Source: Mucilaginibacter flavus
GTDB taxonomy: Bacteria > Bacteroidota > Bacteroidia > Sphingobacteriales > Sphingobacteriaceae
Assembly (NCBI RefSeq): GCF_030409315.1
Contig: NZ_JAUFPS010000026.1
Span: 214,008 to 278,007, forward strand
DNA: 64,000 bases
Reading direction: 5' to 3'
Positions 24,787 through 33,069 of this stretch are shown here, in pieces. Both the position numbers and the translations under genes were made by a program. The notes under the pieces are model-generated. The model had not been told where the DNA came from and searched no databases. It was given only the letters and a program-made list of their open reading frames with translations. How positions within the stretch are numbered: position 1 is the first letter of the stretch; each line of letters starts with the position of its first letter.

Positions 24787-27261
24787 ATGGAAAGTAATAC
24801 ACCAAATCCAGAGCTGATAACCAGTAAGATAGTAGAAGTAGAGAACTTGTTGGAAGAGGAAGAAGAGTTTCATCACCTTAATAACCCTGCCGATGGTATA
24901 AAACCAATCATCAAAAAATACCTGGGAATCCCCAATCATGCCGATCAATTGGGTAATAAATTCTACTTTACCGATGGCGATGCCAAGGTGGAGGTAGTAG
25001 TTGTTACCGATGATATTATTCGTGTAAGGCTTGCACCACATGGAGTTTTCCTCGAAGAGTTTTCATACGCCGTGCCTAAGCTGGTGCAAAAAACGGCTGA
25101 TTTTACTTTATATGAGAATGAGGATGAATTTCGGGTTGCAACTAAATCGATAAATTGCCATATCCGTAAAAAGGATTTCTTCATTTCATTTTCCGATAGC
25201 AACAACCACGTTACCAGTACCGATGCGGTGCCGATGCACTGGGAAGAGAACGTACAGTTTGGCGGCTACTACGTGTTTTGTACCAAAACATGCGCGCCCG
25301 ACGAAAGCTTCTTTGGTTTAGGCGATAAACCTACCGAGCTTAACCTGCGGGGTAAACGCCTCAAAAACTGGAATACAGATGCCTACTCTTTTGGCTGGAA
25401 CCAGGACCCTTTATATCGCAGCATCCCTTTTTACATCAGCGTAAACGAGGGTATAGCACATGGTATTTTCTTCGATAATACTTTTAAAGCGCAGTTTGAT
25501 TTTGGTGGAGAAGATAAAACCAAAACCAGCTTTTGGGCCGATGGCGGCGAACTGCAATACTATTATATCCACGGTCCGCATATGATGGATGTGGTAAAAA
25601 ACTACCACATTTTAACCGGTACACACCCAATGCCACCGCTTTGGGCGTTAGGTTACCACCAATGCCGCTGGAGCTATTACCCCGAGGCTAAGGTGCGTAA
25701 AATAGCCCGTGGTTTCCGTGATAACCAAATTCCTTGCGATGGTATCTACTTAGATATCGATTATATGGACGGTTATCGTTGTTTTACCTGGAATCGCAAA
25801 TATTTTCCAGATCCAAAGAAAATGATCAGCGAGTTGGCTGCCGATGGTTTCAAAACAGTAGTAATAATTGATCCGGGTATTCGTGTGGATGATAACTACT
25901 GGGTATTTAAAGAAGGTAAAGAGAAAAGATATTTTTGCCGCCGCAGCGATGACTACTTTATGGAAGGCCACGTATGGCCGGGCCGTTGCCAGTTTCCCGA
26001 TTTTACCAATCCCGAGGTACGTGAATGGTGGGGAGGCTTGTTTGATGAGTTAGTTGAAATGGGCGTTGCCGGTGTTTGGAACGATATGAACGAACCTGCC
26101 GTATTTGGTGCAGGTACTTTTCCAGATGATGTCCGTCACCAATATGATGGCCACCGCGGATCGCACCGTAAAGCGCACAACGTTTACGGTATGCAAATGG
26201 TACGCTCAACCTATGAAGGTTTGCGTAAGATCATGAAAAACAAACGCCCTTTTACCATTACCAGGGCAGGTTACTCGGGCGTGCAGCGTTTTTCATCGGT
26301 TTGGACCGGTGACAACGTGGCTTCATGGGAACACCTGAAATTAGGCAATATCCAATGCCAGCGCTTATCGGTATCAGGTATCCCGTTCTGCGGTACAGAT
26401 ATTGGCGGTTTTAGCGGCGAGCCTGATGGCGAATTATTTACCCGTTGGATTCAGTTAGGCACCTTCTCGCCATTTATGCGCGCGCACTCTGCCGGTGATA
26501 CCAAGGAGCGTGAGCCCTGGAGCTTTGGTGAGCCATTTACTGCTATCAACCGTAAATTTATTGAACTACGTTACCGCTTAATTCCTTATTTATACTCAAC
26601 GTTTTGGGAGCATCACCGTTATGGTTTCCCAATTTTAAGGCCGGTGGTAATGCACGAGCAGGATGTGCTGCTAAATCATTTCCGCCAGGATGAGTTTACT
26701 TATGGCGATAAAATCCTGGTTTGTCCGGTTATGGAGCCTGGTCAAACCAAACGTAACGTATACCTGCCTAAAGGCAAATGGTTTAACTACTGGACTTACG
26801 AGATTATAGACGGCGGCAAAGAAGTAACTGTAGCTACACCTTTGGATACCATCCCGCTGTTTGTAAAAGCCGGATCGGTTATACCGGAGTATCCGGTAAT
26901 GCAATACGTTGGTCAGCACGAAATTGAAGAGGTAAAACTTAATGTTTACTATACCGATTACGAAGTAAACTCCTTCCTTTTTGAAGATTACGGTGAAACC
27001 TTTGCTTATGAGCAGGATATTTACCTGGAGAAAAAGTTTGTAGTAAACGGAAGCTCAAAAAACTTAACCATTGGCCAAAGTATGGAAGGTTTATACACAC
27101 CGCGTTACGAAGGTTACCACTTCAACATTATCGGCTTGCCGTTTAAGCCAACCAAAATAACAGTTGATGGTAAAGCGGTAACAGATTTTGCCATCAATAC
27201 CGATGGTACCATGGAGTTTAAATACAGTAAGAAGTTTGTACAGATAGAAATTTCAAAATAA
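24787..27261 (+). CDS. GH31 alpha-glucosidase
   Basis: 824 aa, no signal peptide, so cytoplasmic; releases glucose from the non-reducing end of maltodextrins. Order: N-terminal beta domain, (beta/alpha)8 barrel with PPLWALGYHQCRWSYYPEA, DGIYLDIDYMDGYRCFTWN and the nucleophile Asp in GVWNDMNEPAVFG (about 430-442). The acid/base Asp lies in SVWTGDNVASWEHLK, and CGTDIGGFSGEP follows. A C-terminal beta domain and a DUF5110-like tail finish it. Full length, ATG 24787. A strong terminator follows directly. Confidence 0.95.
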   Translation: MESNTPNPELITSKIVEVENLLEEEEEFHHLNNPADGIKPIIKKYLGIPNHADQLGNKFYFTDGDAKVEVVVVTDDIIRVRLAPHGVFLEEFSYAVPKLVQKTADFTLYENEDEFRVATKSINCHIRKKDFFISFSDSNNHVTSTDAVPMHWEENVQFGGYYVFCTKTCAPDESFFGLGDKPTELNLRGKRLKNWNTDAYSFGWNQDPLYRSIPFYISVNEGIAHGIFFDNTFKAQFDFGGEDKTKTSFWADGGELQYYYIHGPHMMDVVKNYHILTGTHPMPPLWALGYHQCRWSYYPEAKVRKIARGFRDNQIPCDGIYLDIDYMDGYRCFTWNRKYFPDPKKMISELAADGFKTVVIIDPGIRVDDNYWVFKEGKEKRYFCRRSDDYFMEGHVWPGRCQFPDFTNPEVREWWGGLFDELVEMGVAGVWNDMNEPAVFGAGTFPDDVRHQYDGHRGSHRKAHNVYGMQMVRSTYEGLRKIMKNKRPFTITRAGYSGVQRFSSVWTGDNVASWEHLKLGNIQCQRLSVSGIPFCGTDIGGFSGEPDGELFTRWIQLGTFSPFMRAHSAGDTKEREPWSFGEPFTAINRKFIELRYRLIPYLYSTFWEHHRYGFPILRPVVMHEQDVLLNHFRQDEFTYGDKILVCPVMEPGQTKRNVYLPKGKWFNYWTYEIIDGGKEVTVATPLDTIPLFVKAGSVIPEYPVMQYVGQHEIEEVKLNVYYTDYEVNSFLFEDYGETFAYEQDIYLEKKFVVNGSSKNLTIGQSMEGLYTPRYEGYHFNIIGLPFKPTKITVDGKAVTDFAINTDGTMEFKYSKKFVQIEISK

Positions 27262-27270
27262 CAGCTTGCA

Positions 27271-27296
27271 AGCCGCCCCAAAAGGGCGGCTTTTTT
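27271..27296 (+). terminator. Rho-independent terminator after GH31
   Basis: Stem AGCCGCCC/GGGCGGCT with loop CAAAA and a run of six T at 27291-27296. Confidence 0.92.
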
Positions 27297-27386
27297 ATTT
27301 AATAATAAACACCACAGCATATAAAATAAACTCTATTTTAGTGCGGCAGGCTATAAAAAGGAGTCTTACCTCGTGATTCTTGTTTC

Positions 27387-27419
27387 TTGACTCTATTAAA
27401 GTAAATCCTGTTATATTTG
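27387..27419 (+). promoter_or_regulatory. Promoter region of glgB
   Basis: TTG at 27387-27389 and a perfect -7 box TATATTTG at 27412-27419 (22-bp spacer, slightly long). The words AATCCTGTTAT recur at 27404 and 27442, so a second weaker start may exist. Start codon at 27490. Confidence 0.5.
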
Positions 27420-27489
27420 ATTACATAAACCAAAACTCAATCCTGTTATTTGGGTTATCTTTTACAAGCCCCAACAGGTTATCTATATC

Positions 27490-29712
27490 ATGGCCAAAAA
27501 AACTAAGACAACCGAAACCCCGATACCGGAAGCAAAGCCTGTAAAAGAAAAAGCCCCAAAGGCTAAAACTGAAAAGGCTAAACCGGAAGTTGCTGCACCC
27601 GCCAAAAAAGCCGTGAAAGCAAAACCTGCCCCTGCCGAAAAAGCTGCAACCGCCACGCCCAAAGCCGTTAAGGCAAAAGCTGCGCCGGCAGAAAAGGCCG
27701 CCACAACCAACAAGCCCAAAGCTGTTAAAGCAAAAGCAGCCGAACCGGTTGTAGCTGCACCTGCACCGGTACTGAAAGCCGTTGAACCCTATAGCCGTTT
27801 TACCGATTTTGATATCAGCCTGTTTAAATCTGGCAAGCATTTTAAGCTTTATGAAAAATTTGGTTCGCATGTGGTGGAGTACAATGGTGTGGTGGGTACA
27901 TATTTTGCCGTTTGGGCACCCAACGCGCAGTATGTAGCCGTTATAGCCAACTTTAATGGCTGGAACCGAGGTTCGCACAGCTTGAATGCCCGCTGGGATT
28001 CATCAGGTATTTGGGAAGGTTTTATTCCCAATATCGGTGTGGGCGAAACCTATAAATATTATATTAAATCATCAACCGGGGAAGACCTTGAAAAAGCCGA
28101 CCCGTTTGCTTTACGTTGGGAAGTACCACCAAGCACAGCATCCATAGTTGCCGATACTTATTACGAATGGCGCGATGCCGACTGGATGACCAACCGCCAT
28201 GAGCACAACGCGCTTGATAAACCATACAGCGTTTACGAAGTGCATTTAGGCTCATGGGCACGCAGTTTAGAAAGCCCGGATGAGTTTTTAACCTATACCC
28301 AGTTAGCACACAAATTGGTGCCTTACGTAAAGGAAATGGGCTTTACCCACGTAGAGTTTATGCCAATTATGGAGCACCCGTTTTACCCAAGCTGGGGTTA
28401 CCAGATTTCGGGTTACTTCGCGGCGGCCTCACGTTATGGTTCGCCACAGGAGCTGATGTTTTTGATAGAGGAGTTCCATAAAGCGGGCATAGGTGTTATC
28501 CTTGACTGGGTACCATCGCATTTCCCGGGGGATATTCACGCGCTGTATAAATTTGACGGTACGCACCTTTATGAGCATGAAGACATGCGCAAAGGCTTCC
28601 ATCCGGATTGGAAATCATACATATTTAACTACGGCCGTAACGAGGTTAGGGCATTCCTGATCAGTAATGCTTTGTTTTGGTTAGATAGGTACCATGCCGA
28701 TGGCTTACGTGTTGATGCCGTGGCATCGATGCTGTACCTTGATTACTCGCGCAAGCACGGCGAATGGGAGCCAAACATTTATGGCGGTAACGAAAACCTG
28801 GAAGCCATTTCATTCCTGAAAGAGTTTAACGAAGCCGTTTACAGTCATTTCCCATCGGTACAAACCATTGCCGAAGAGTCAACCTCGTTTACAGGTGTTA
28901 GTCGCCCGGTGTATTTGGGCGGATTGGGTTTTGGTATGAAATGGATGATGGGCTGGATGCATGATACCATTAACTACTTCAAAGAAGATCCTATCAACAG
29001 GAAATATCATCACAACGAAATTACCTTTAGTACCATATACGCCTTTACAGAAAACTTTATGCTGCCTTTCTCGCACGATGAGGTGGTTTATGGTAAAGGC
29101 AGCATGTTGCGTAAAATGCCGGGCGATGAGTGGCAGCAATTTGCCAACCTGCGCCTGATGTACAGCTACATGTTTACACATCCCGGTACCAAATTGTTGT
29201 TCCAGGGGGCGGAGTTTGGTCAGGGTGATGAGTGGAATTTCAGCCAGTCGTTACAATGGCACGTTTTGGAATATCCAAACCATGTAGGCATGTCAGAAAC
29301 CGTGAAAGCTTTGAACCATTTATACCGCGATGAACCAGCCTTATATGAAAAAGCCTTTGATTTTAGCGGTTTTGAATGGATAGATGGTGGTAATGCCAAT
29401 GATTCGATACTGGTTTATCGCCGCATGGGTCATAACAGCAAGGATGATTTGGTGATTATCCTGAACATGACACCGGTGCCACGCTACAACTACCGTATCG
29501 GCGTACCTGCGGCAGGTAGCTGGAAAGAAATTTTTAACTCCGATGCTACCAAGCTATGGGGTACCGGCATCATCAATTACGATGCGGTAAAAACCGATGC
29601 CGAAAAATGGCATGGAAAAGATAACTCCATCAACATCACTATACCGCCTTTGGCAGCCATCGTATTCAAAAAATTAACTGATGCGCCTGCCAAATATGAG
29701 TTGAAGCGATAA
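27490..29712 (+). CDS. glgB: 1,4-alpha-glucan branching enzyme with Lys/Ala/Pro-rich N-terminal tail
   Basis: Adds alpha-1,6 branches to glycogen. After a 100-residue tail, the CBM48 domain (about 135-225, VVGTYFAVWAPNAQYVAVIA) and the GH13 barrel follow: VEFMPIMEHPFYPSWGYQ, the nucleophile Asp in HADGLRVDAVASML, the acid Glu in TIAEESTSFTGV, and FSHDEVVYGK. A C-terminal beta domain ends near residue 720. The tail (1-99) is built from repeats of K-A-V-K-A-K-x-A-P-A-E-K-A-A-T and has the composition of histone H1-like tails, not of an enzyme. 740 aa against about 640 for ordinary GlgB. Confidence 0.95.
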   Translation: MAKKTKTTETPIPEAKPVKEKAPKAKTEKAKPEVAAPAKKAVKAKPAPAEKAATATPKAVKAKAAPAEKAATTNKPKAVKAKAAEPVVAAPAPVLKAVEPYSRFTDFDISLFKSGKHFKLYEKFGSHVVEYNGVVGTYFAVWAPNAQYVAVIANFNGWNRGSHSLNARWDSSGIWEGFIPNIGVGETYKYYIKSSTGEDLEKADPFALRWEVPPSTASIVADTYYEWRDADWMTNRHEHNALDKPYSVYEVHLGSWARSLESPDEFLTYTQLAHKLVPYVKEMGFTHVEFMPIMEHPFYPSWGYQISGYFAAASRYGSPQELMFLIEEFHKAGIGVILDWVPSHFPGDIHALYKFDGTHLYEHEDMRKGFHPDWKSYIFNYGRNEVRAFLISNALFWLDRYHADGLRVDAVASMLYLDYSRKHGEWEPNIYGGNENLEAISFLKEFNEAVYSHFPSVQTIAEESTSFTGVSRPVYLGGLGFGMKWMMGWMHDTINYFKEDPINRKYHHNEITFSTIYAFTENFMLPFSHDEVVYGKGSMLRKMPGDEWQQFANLRLMYSYMFTHPGTKLLFQGAEFGQGDEWNFSQSLQWHVLEYPNHVGMSETVKALNHLYRDEPALYEKAFDFSGFEWIDGGNANDSILVYRRMGHNSKDDLVIILNMTPVPRYNYRIGVPAAGSWKEIFNSDATKLWGTGIINYDAVKTDAEKWHGKDNSINITIPPLAAIVFKKLTDAPAKYELKR

Positions 29713-29729
29713 TATTAAAATATCTGTAA

Positions 29730-29780
29730 AACTGTTTAACCATTTTTGATGCTTTACGTTAAAAGAGTGGTTAAACAGTT
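29730..29780. terminator. Hairpin downstream of glgB
   Basis: Perfect 13-bp arms AACTGTTTAACCA (29730-29742) and TGGTTAAACAGTT (29768-29780) with a 25-base loop, 18 bp after the glgB stop. It lacks a strong U run, so it could be a weak terminator or mRNA-stabilising structure. Confidence 0.5.
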
Positions 29781-29799
29781 AAATAGATAAACGTTACCT

Positions 29800-29991
29800 A
29801 TGAACCCTAAATTTCGCAACCTTTTCATCATCGGCGGCACCATCGCCTTGCTTGGGCTTATTATACAGGTAACAGTTACCTATCCCGATATTGATGCCAA
29901 AAATGTACTGCTTAACGCCCTGCCCGCCTTATTCCTTTATTTTTTGGCCTATAAAACCTATCATGAGCATAAAGACAGTGAGTTGATGTAA
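29800..29991 (+). CDS. Small membrane protein (63 aa)
   Basis: Two hydrophobic helices (about residues 8-25 and 38-52) around a short polar loop (TYPDIDAKN), ending in a charged tail (YKTYHEHKDSELM). No recognised family. It lies directly before the DUF3784 membrane protein and probably shares its transcript. Confidence 0.65.
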   Translation: MNPKFRNLFIIGGTIALLGLIIQVTVTYPDIDAKNVLLNALPALFLYFLAYKTYHEHKDSELM

Positions 29992-30000
29992 ATTTGCTCC

Positions 30001-30312
30001 ATGAACTTTTTCAACCTCATCGTTTTCGGTACCATTGCCCTTATGTTGCTTGTGCTGGGCTATCAGATTAAGTATAAAAAAAAGTCGAGCCTTATATCGG
30101 GTTTTAATGAAGATATGGTTGCCGATGTAAATGGCCTCTGCAATTACGTTGGTGGCTTAATGCTAATCAACGCCGCTATTGCCTTTTCTACAGGTATTTT
30201 GATGACCTGCTTCCCCGCCAAGCTAAATTTTTGCCTGGCGTTTTTTGTGATTGGTATTTTGGCTACAACTATTGCCGCGGGTGCGGGTAAAAAGAAGTTT
30301 ATGAAAGTGTAA
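30001..30312 (+). CDS. DUF3784-like membrane protein
   Basis: 103 aa with three predicted membrane helices (about 5-23, 48-70, 75-95) and the DUF3784 pattern of a short N-terminal helix, a KSSLISGFN segment and two C-terminal helices. Function unknown. ATG at 30001, 9 bp after the stop of the preceding small protein. Confidence 0.8.
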   Translation: MNFFNLIVFGTIALMLLVLGYQIKYKKKSSLISGFNEDMVADVNGLCNYVGGLMLINAAIAFSTGILMTCFPAKLNFCLAFFVIGILATTIAAGAGKKKFMKV

Positions 30313-30708
30313 GCAAATTGTAAATGATGGGGTAGGGGATTACGTCGTGCCTTTTGATGTTGCAATAGAGCTTCTTAAATATTTTTCAAAAGTGTTGCGT
30401 TCGCAACAGATGTCACTGGTTTTAATTGTATTTTATTGATATTGAGTGTTTTGTGAATTGTCATAAAATGCAAACCGCAACAAAATCGCAACAGTTGGTC
30501 AGCTATGTGTTCAGATTTTGTTAACAGCACTGGCTTTTTGCGTGGCTCTGAATTGTTTTTTTTGACAATTTAGAATATGAAGGTTTACAAAAAAGTCTTG
30601 ATACCTGATACCAGCTACTTGATACTTTCCCAGCCTCCACTGACAAAACGCTGTCACCATCTATGAAGCTGTGTCTCCGTAAATTAGTGGGCAAATCCCA
30701 ATATTTTT
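30313..30708. other. Non-coding stretch upstream of the RepA-like ATPase
   Basis: Contains several CGCAACA/TTGCG words (TGCGTTCGCAACA near 30397, then CGCAACA near 30478 and 30487) and an echo of TTGATAC/CTGATAC words at 30595-30627. No reading frame or RNA gene seen. The CGCAACA words could be binding sites or iteron-like repeats, though they are few. Confidence 0.45.
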
Positions 30709-31797
30709 ATGGAACGTCATCCTTACATCGAATCCATTCGGCGGGAAACGGCTGCTTTTACCGACCGCAAGGTTAAGGCCGGGCAGTACAGCCGAAATTT
30801 TATAGGCGTTGAACTGTTTACCACCCGGCGGGCCAACGAGTGGATGAAACAGCAATACGGCAAGCCGGCCGTGCGCATGCTGTTTGGCAGTTTCTGGTTT
30901 GAGCATGAGCTGTGTATTATGTTTGCCGATACCAACCTGGGCAAATCAATTTTGGCCGTGCAAATTGCCGCCAACCTCACTACTGCCACCACTTACGAAC
31001 CATTTTACAACAAATGCGATGAAGGGCTGCCGGTGCTCTATATTGATTTTGAGCTGAGCGCCAAACAGTTTGAAGCGCGGTACTCCCATCCGCAATATGG
31101 CAGTCACCTGTTTAGCGATTTGTTTTACCGGGCCGAGTTTAACCCAGGTGCCGACGACCCTGTACTGTACACCACTTACGAAAAATATATAGAAGATTCC
31201 ATCATCAACGCCATCAAAGTAACCGAAGCCCGTGTGCTCATTATTGATAACATCACCTACATGCGCCGCGGCACCGAAAAAGCCAGCGATGCCCAGCCGC
31301 TCATGAAAACGCTTAAGGCGCTTAAAATCAAATTCAATATCAGCGTACTGGTGCTGGCCCATACGCCCAAACGCGACAACCGCAAACCCCTTACCATAAA
31401 CGACCTGCAAGGCAGTAAAATGCTCATCAACTTTGCCGATAGCGCCTTTGCCATTGGCCAAAGCCACCTCGACCCTAACCTGCGTTACCTTAAACAAATA
31501 AAGCAACGCAACCAGCAGGAACAATACGGCGAAGACAACGTTGTGCTCATCCGCCCCGAAAAGCAGCTGAGCTTTTTAGGCTACAAATTTGAAGGCTATG
31601 CCGCCGAATACGAACATCTGCACCCTCAAAGTCCCCAACGCCAGGCCCATATTCAACAGATTAGGCAGTTGCACCGGCAGGGCATGTCACTGCGTGATAT
31701 GGCCCTGCAATTGGGTATGCATTTTTCGGCCGTGCACAGGGTGGTGAAAAAGATTAAGGCAGAGGAGAAGGAAGGTGAGGCAGCGCCAGTAGTTTAG
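30709..31797 (+). CDS. RepA/RecA-like AAA ATPase with C-terminal helix-turn-helix
   Basis: 362 aa, cytoplasmic. A RecA-fold ATPase core (about 50-270) with P-loop ADTNLGKSILAVQIA (first Gly of the Walker A replaced by Ala), VLYIDFELSAKQFEARY, the Walker B LIIDNITYMRR, and VLVLAHTPKRDN typical of hexameric helicase (RepA of RSF1010, DnaB) relatives. A C-terminal HTH is visible in GMSLRDMALQLGMHFSAVHRVV (about 325-346). It may be a replication or mobile-element helicase or a stray plasmid gene. No origin, relaxase or integrase lies beside it. Function inferred. Confidence 0.8.
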   Translation: MERHPYIESIRRETAAFTDRKVKAGQYSRNFIGVELFTTRRANEWMKQQYGKPAVRMLFGSFWFEHELCIMFADTNLGKSILAVQIAANLTTATTYEPFYNKCDEGLPVLYIDFELSAKQFEARYSHPQYGSHLFSDLFYRAEFNPGADDPVLYTTYEKYIEDSIINAIKVTEARVLIIDNITYMRRGTEKASDAQPLMKTLKALKIKFNISVLVLAHTPKRDNRKPLTINDLQGSKMLINFADSAFAIGQSHLDPNLRYLKQIKQRNQQEQYGEDNVVLIRPEKQLSFLGYKFEGYAAEYEHLHPQSPQRQAHIQQIRQLHRQGMSLRDMALQLGMHFSAVHRVVKKIKAEEKEGEAAPVV

Positions 31798-31834
31798 TAG
31801 CACTTTTCGCTGAGCTATTTTATATATCTATAGT

Positions 31835-31992
31835 TCCGTTGGTGCACGCGTGTCGCGTGTGTCCCATCATACAGGTCGAATTACTTTATGCTAAGACGGA
31901 TTTACAATTTATTTGATAAGTCTTGTTTCATGTTTACTTATTTGGCTTGAACTTAAACGGGAGACACACGTGGCCAAGTGCGTCAGCGGAGG
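31835..31992. repeat. Structured repeat, copy A (about 158 bp)
   Basis: Ends are imperfect inverted repeats (TCCGTTGGTGCAC... against ...GTGCGTCAGCGGA). The interior from CAGGTCGAATT to GGCTTGAACTTAAACG matches copy B at 32599-32757 at roughly 80 percent by eye. A small stem GGATTTA/TAAGTC and a longer CTAAG.../TTGGCTTG pairing suggest a folded RNA or cruciform. It lies just upstream of the PIN gene, in the same orientation as copy B. Confidence 0.8.
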
Positions 31993-32119
31993 AAACTAAA
32001 CGTTGCATGTCTTGACAATTACTATATTTATAAAAATCGTCATTACTTAACATGAATGCGGTGATGTAAGCGCCAAGTAGAACTTTCAATTTATCCCTCT
32101 GTTTAAATTTACAATTATT

Positions 32120-32560
32120 ATGATATTGCAAGTAATGTTCGACTCTAATATTTTCGACGGTCTTGTTTCAGGTAAGATATCTACAGATTTATTCAACTCC
32201 GAGAATGTTAGAATTTACTTAACACACATTCAGATAGATGAAATAAACAATTGCAAAGATGTTGAAAAGAGGGCGAAATTATTTTTGTTTATGATCGAAT
32301 TAAATCCGAAGAAAATTGCAACCGAATCATTTATTATCGGTACGTCCAGATTAGGCTCTGCCAAGCTAAGTGATGGTAATATCATTGAAACTTTAAGAGG
32401 TGGAAATCTAAAACATACCAATGATGCCCTAATCGGTGAAACGGCCATTAAAAATAATCTGATACTAATAACAAATGATTTAACTTTTCGGAAAAGAGTA
32501 GAGAATCTAGGGGGGAGAGTGATGAGTCTAGAACAATTAAAGAATAGTATAACGATATAA
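32120..32560 (+). CDS. PIN-domain protein, putative ribonuclease
   Basis: 146 aa. The PIN fold is seen from the Asp of VMFDSNIFDGL near the start, then the second acidic cluster in HTNDALIGETAI (about 103-114) and the last in LILITNDLTFRKRV. These are the metal-binding acidic residues of PIN nucleases such as VapC toxins. ATG at 32120 or 32135. There is no small DNA-binding antitoxin gene beside it, so it is either an orphan or not a toxin. It is bracketed by repeats A and B. Confidence 0.75.
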   Translation: MILQVMFDSNIFDGLVSGKISTDLFNSENVRIYLTHIQIDEINNCKDVEKRAKLFLFMIELNPKKIATESFIIGTSRLGSAKLSDGNIIETLRGGNLKHTNDALIGETAIKNNLILITNDLTFRKRVENLGGRVMSLEQLKNSITI

Positions 32561-32598
32561 ATAATTTGTTATGTCCATTTGCACAGATTGTCAACCTA

Positions 32599-32757
32599 GG
32601 CTGGCACACGCGCATAGCATGTGCCCTACCATGCAGGTCGAATTGTTTTACGCCAAGCCGGATTTACAATTTAGTTGATAAATCCTGTTTTGCGTTTACT
32701 TATCTGGCTTGGACTTAAACGCGGAACACATGAAGCGCGATACGGGTACGCCAGCTT
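32599..32757. repeat. Structured repeat, copy B (about 159 bp)
   Basis: Direct copy of A, 764 bp further on. Conserved blocks CAGGTCGAATT, GGATTTACAATTTA, TGATAA, TTTACTTAT and GGCTTG.ACTTAAACG. Palindromic pairs: GGATTTA/TAAATCC, CCAAGCCGGAT against ATCTGGCTTGG, and CTGGC near the start against GCCAG at the end. Confidence 0.8.
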
Positions 32758-32772
32758 GTGGCAACGAAACAA

Positions 32773-32973
32773 TCAATTTAATCTTATAGTAATATATTTA
32801 TTTAATGTTCTACTACGTAAAGTACGATAACAATGTCGAAATTCACAATCATCGCAACCACAATCATCTGCCGGATGAACGCAATGGCAACCTTTAGAAC
32901 AACCCTTAGGAAAGCGATCATAAAGCATTTTTATTTCCCATTCGTTAGGTACTGGATCTCGCCAACTTTTCAT
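32773..32973 (-). CDS. Cys-rich small protein (66 aa)
   Basis: Seven cysteines at 25, 29, 31, 38, 40, 43 and 48 with His30, His33 and His47 (GCSKGCHCVH and CGCDDCEFRHC). The pattern looks like a small metal-binding knuckle. No family recognised. ATG at 32973 follows an A-rich leader normal for this phylum. It sits between repeat B and a repeat end at 33038. It could be a real micro-protein or a chance frame; the Cys/His spacing favours a real one. Confidence 0.55.
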   Translation of the reverse strand: MKSWRDPVPNEWEIKMLYDRFPKGCSKGCHCVHPADDCGCDDCEFRHCYRTLRSRTLNKYITIRLN

Positions 32974-33037
32974 TTTTTTATTTTAAATTAAATATAACAT
33001 CTTAAATTACATAAGATTATGATTGTTGTTTTCGTCC

Positions 33038-33059
33038 CCTCCGCTGGCGCATGTGTTAG
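33038..33059. repeat. Solo end of the structured repeat
   Basis: CCTCCGCTGGCGCATGTG matches the left end of copies A and B but the interior is absent. It lies 11 bp beyond the end of the 473-residue protein's gene. Confidence 0.6.
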
Positions 33060-33069
33060 TCGGGCGCTA

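Noticed and set aside
27483..27978. Gly/Phe/Cys-rich reading frames on the minus strand opposite the glgB tail
   Set aside because: They are the shadow of the Lys/Ala/Pro-rich repeat; their composition is explained by the coding strand.
32120..32560. PIN protein as a VapC toxin of a toxin-antitoxin pair
   Set aside because: No small antitoxin gene is adjacent on either side.
31835..32757. Repeats A and B as integron attC sites
   Set aside because: They lack the conserved core GTTRRRY/RYYYAAC ends at the right positions and no integron integrase is near. Only the cassette-like layout is retained as a finding.
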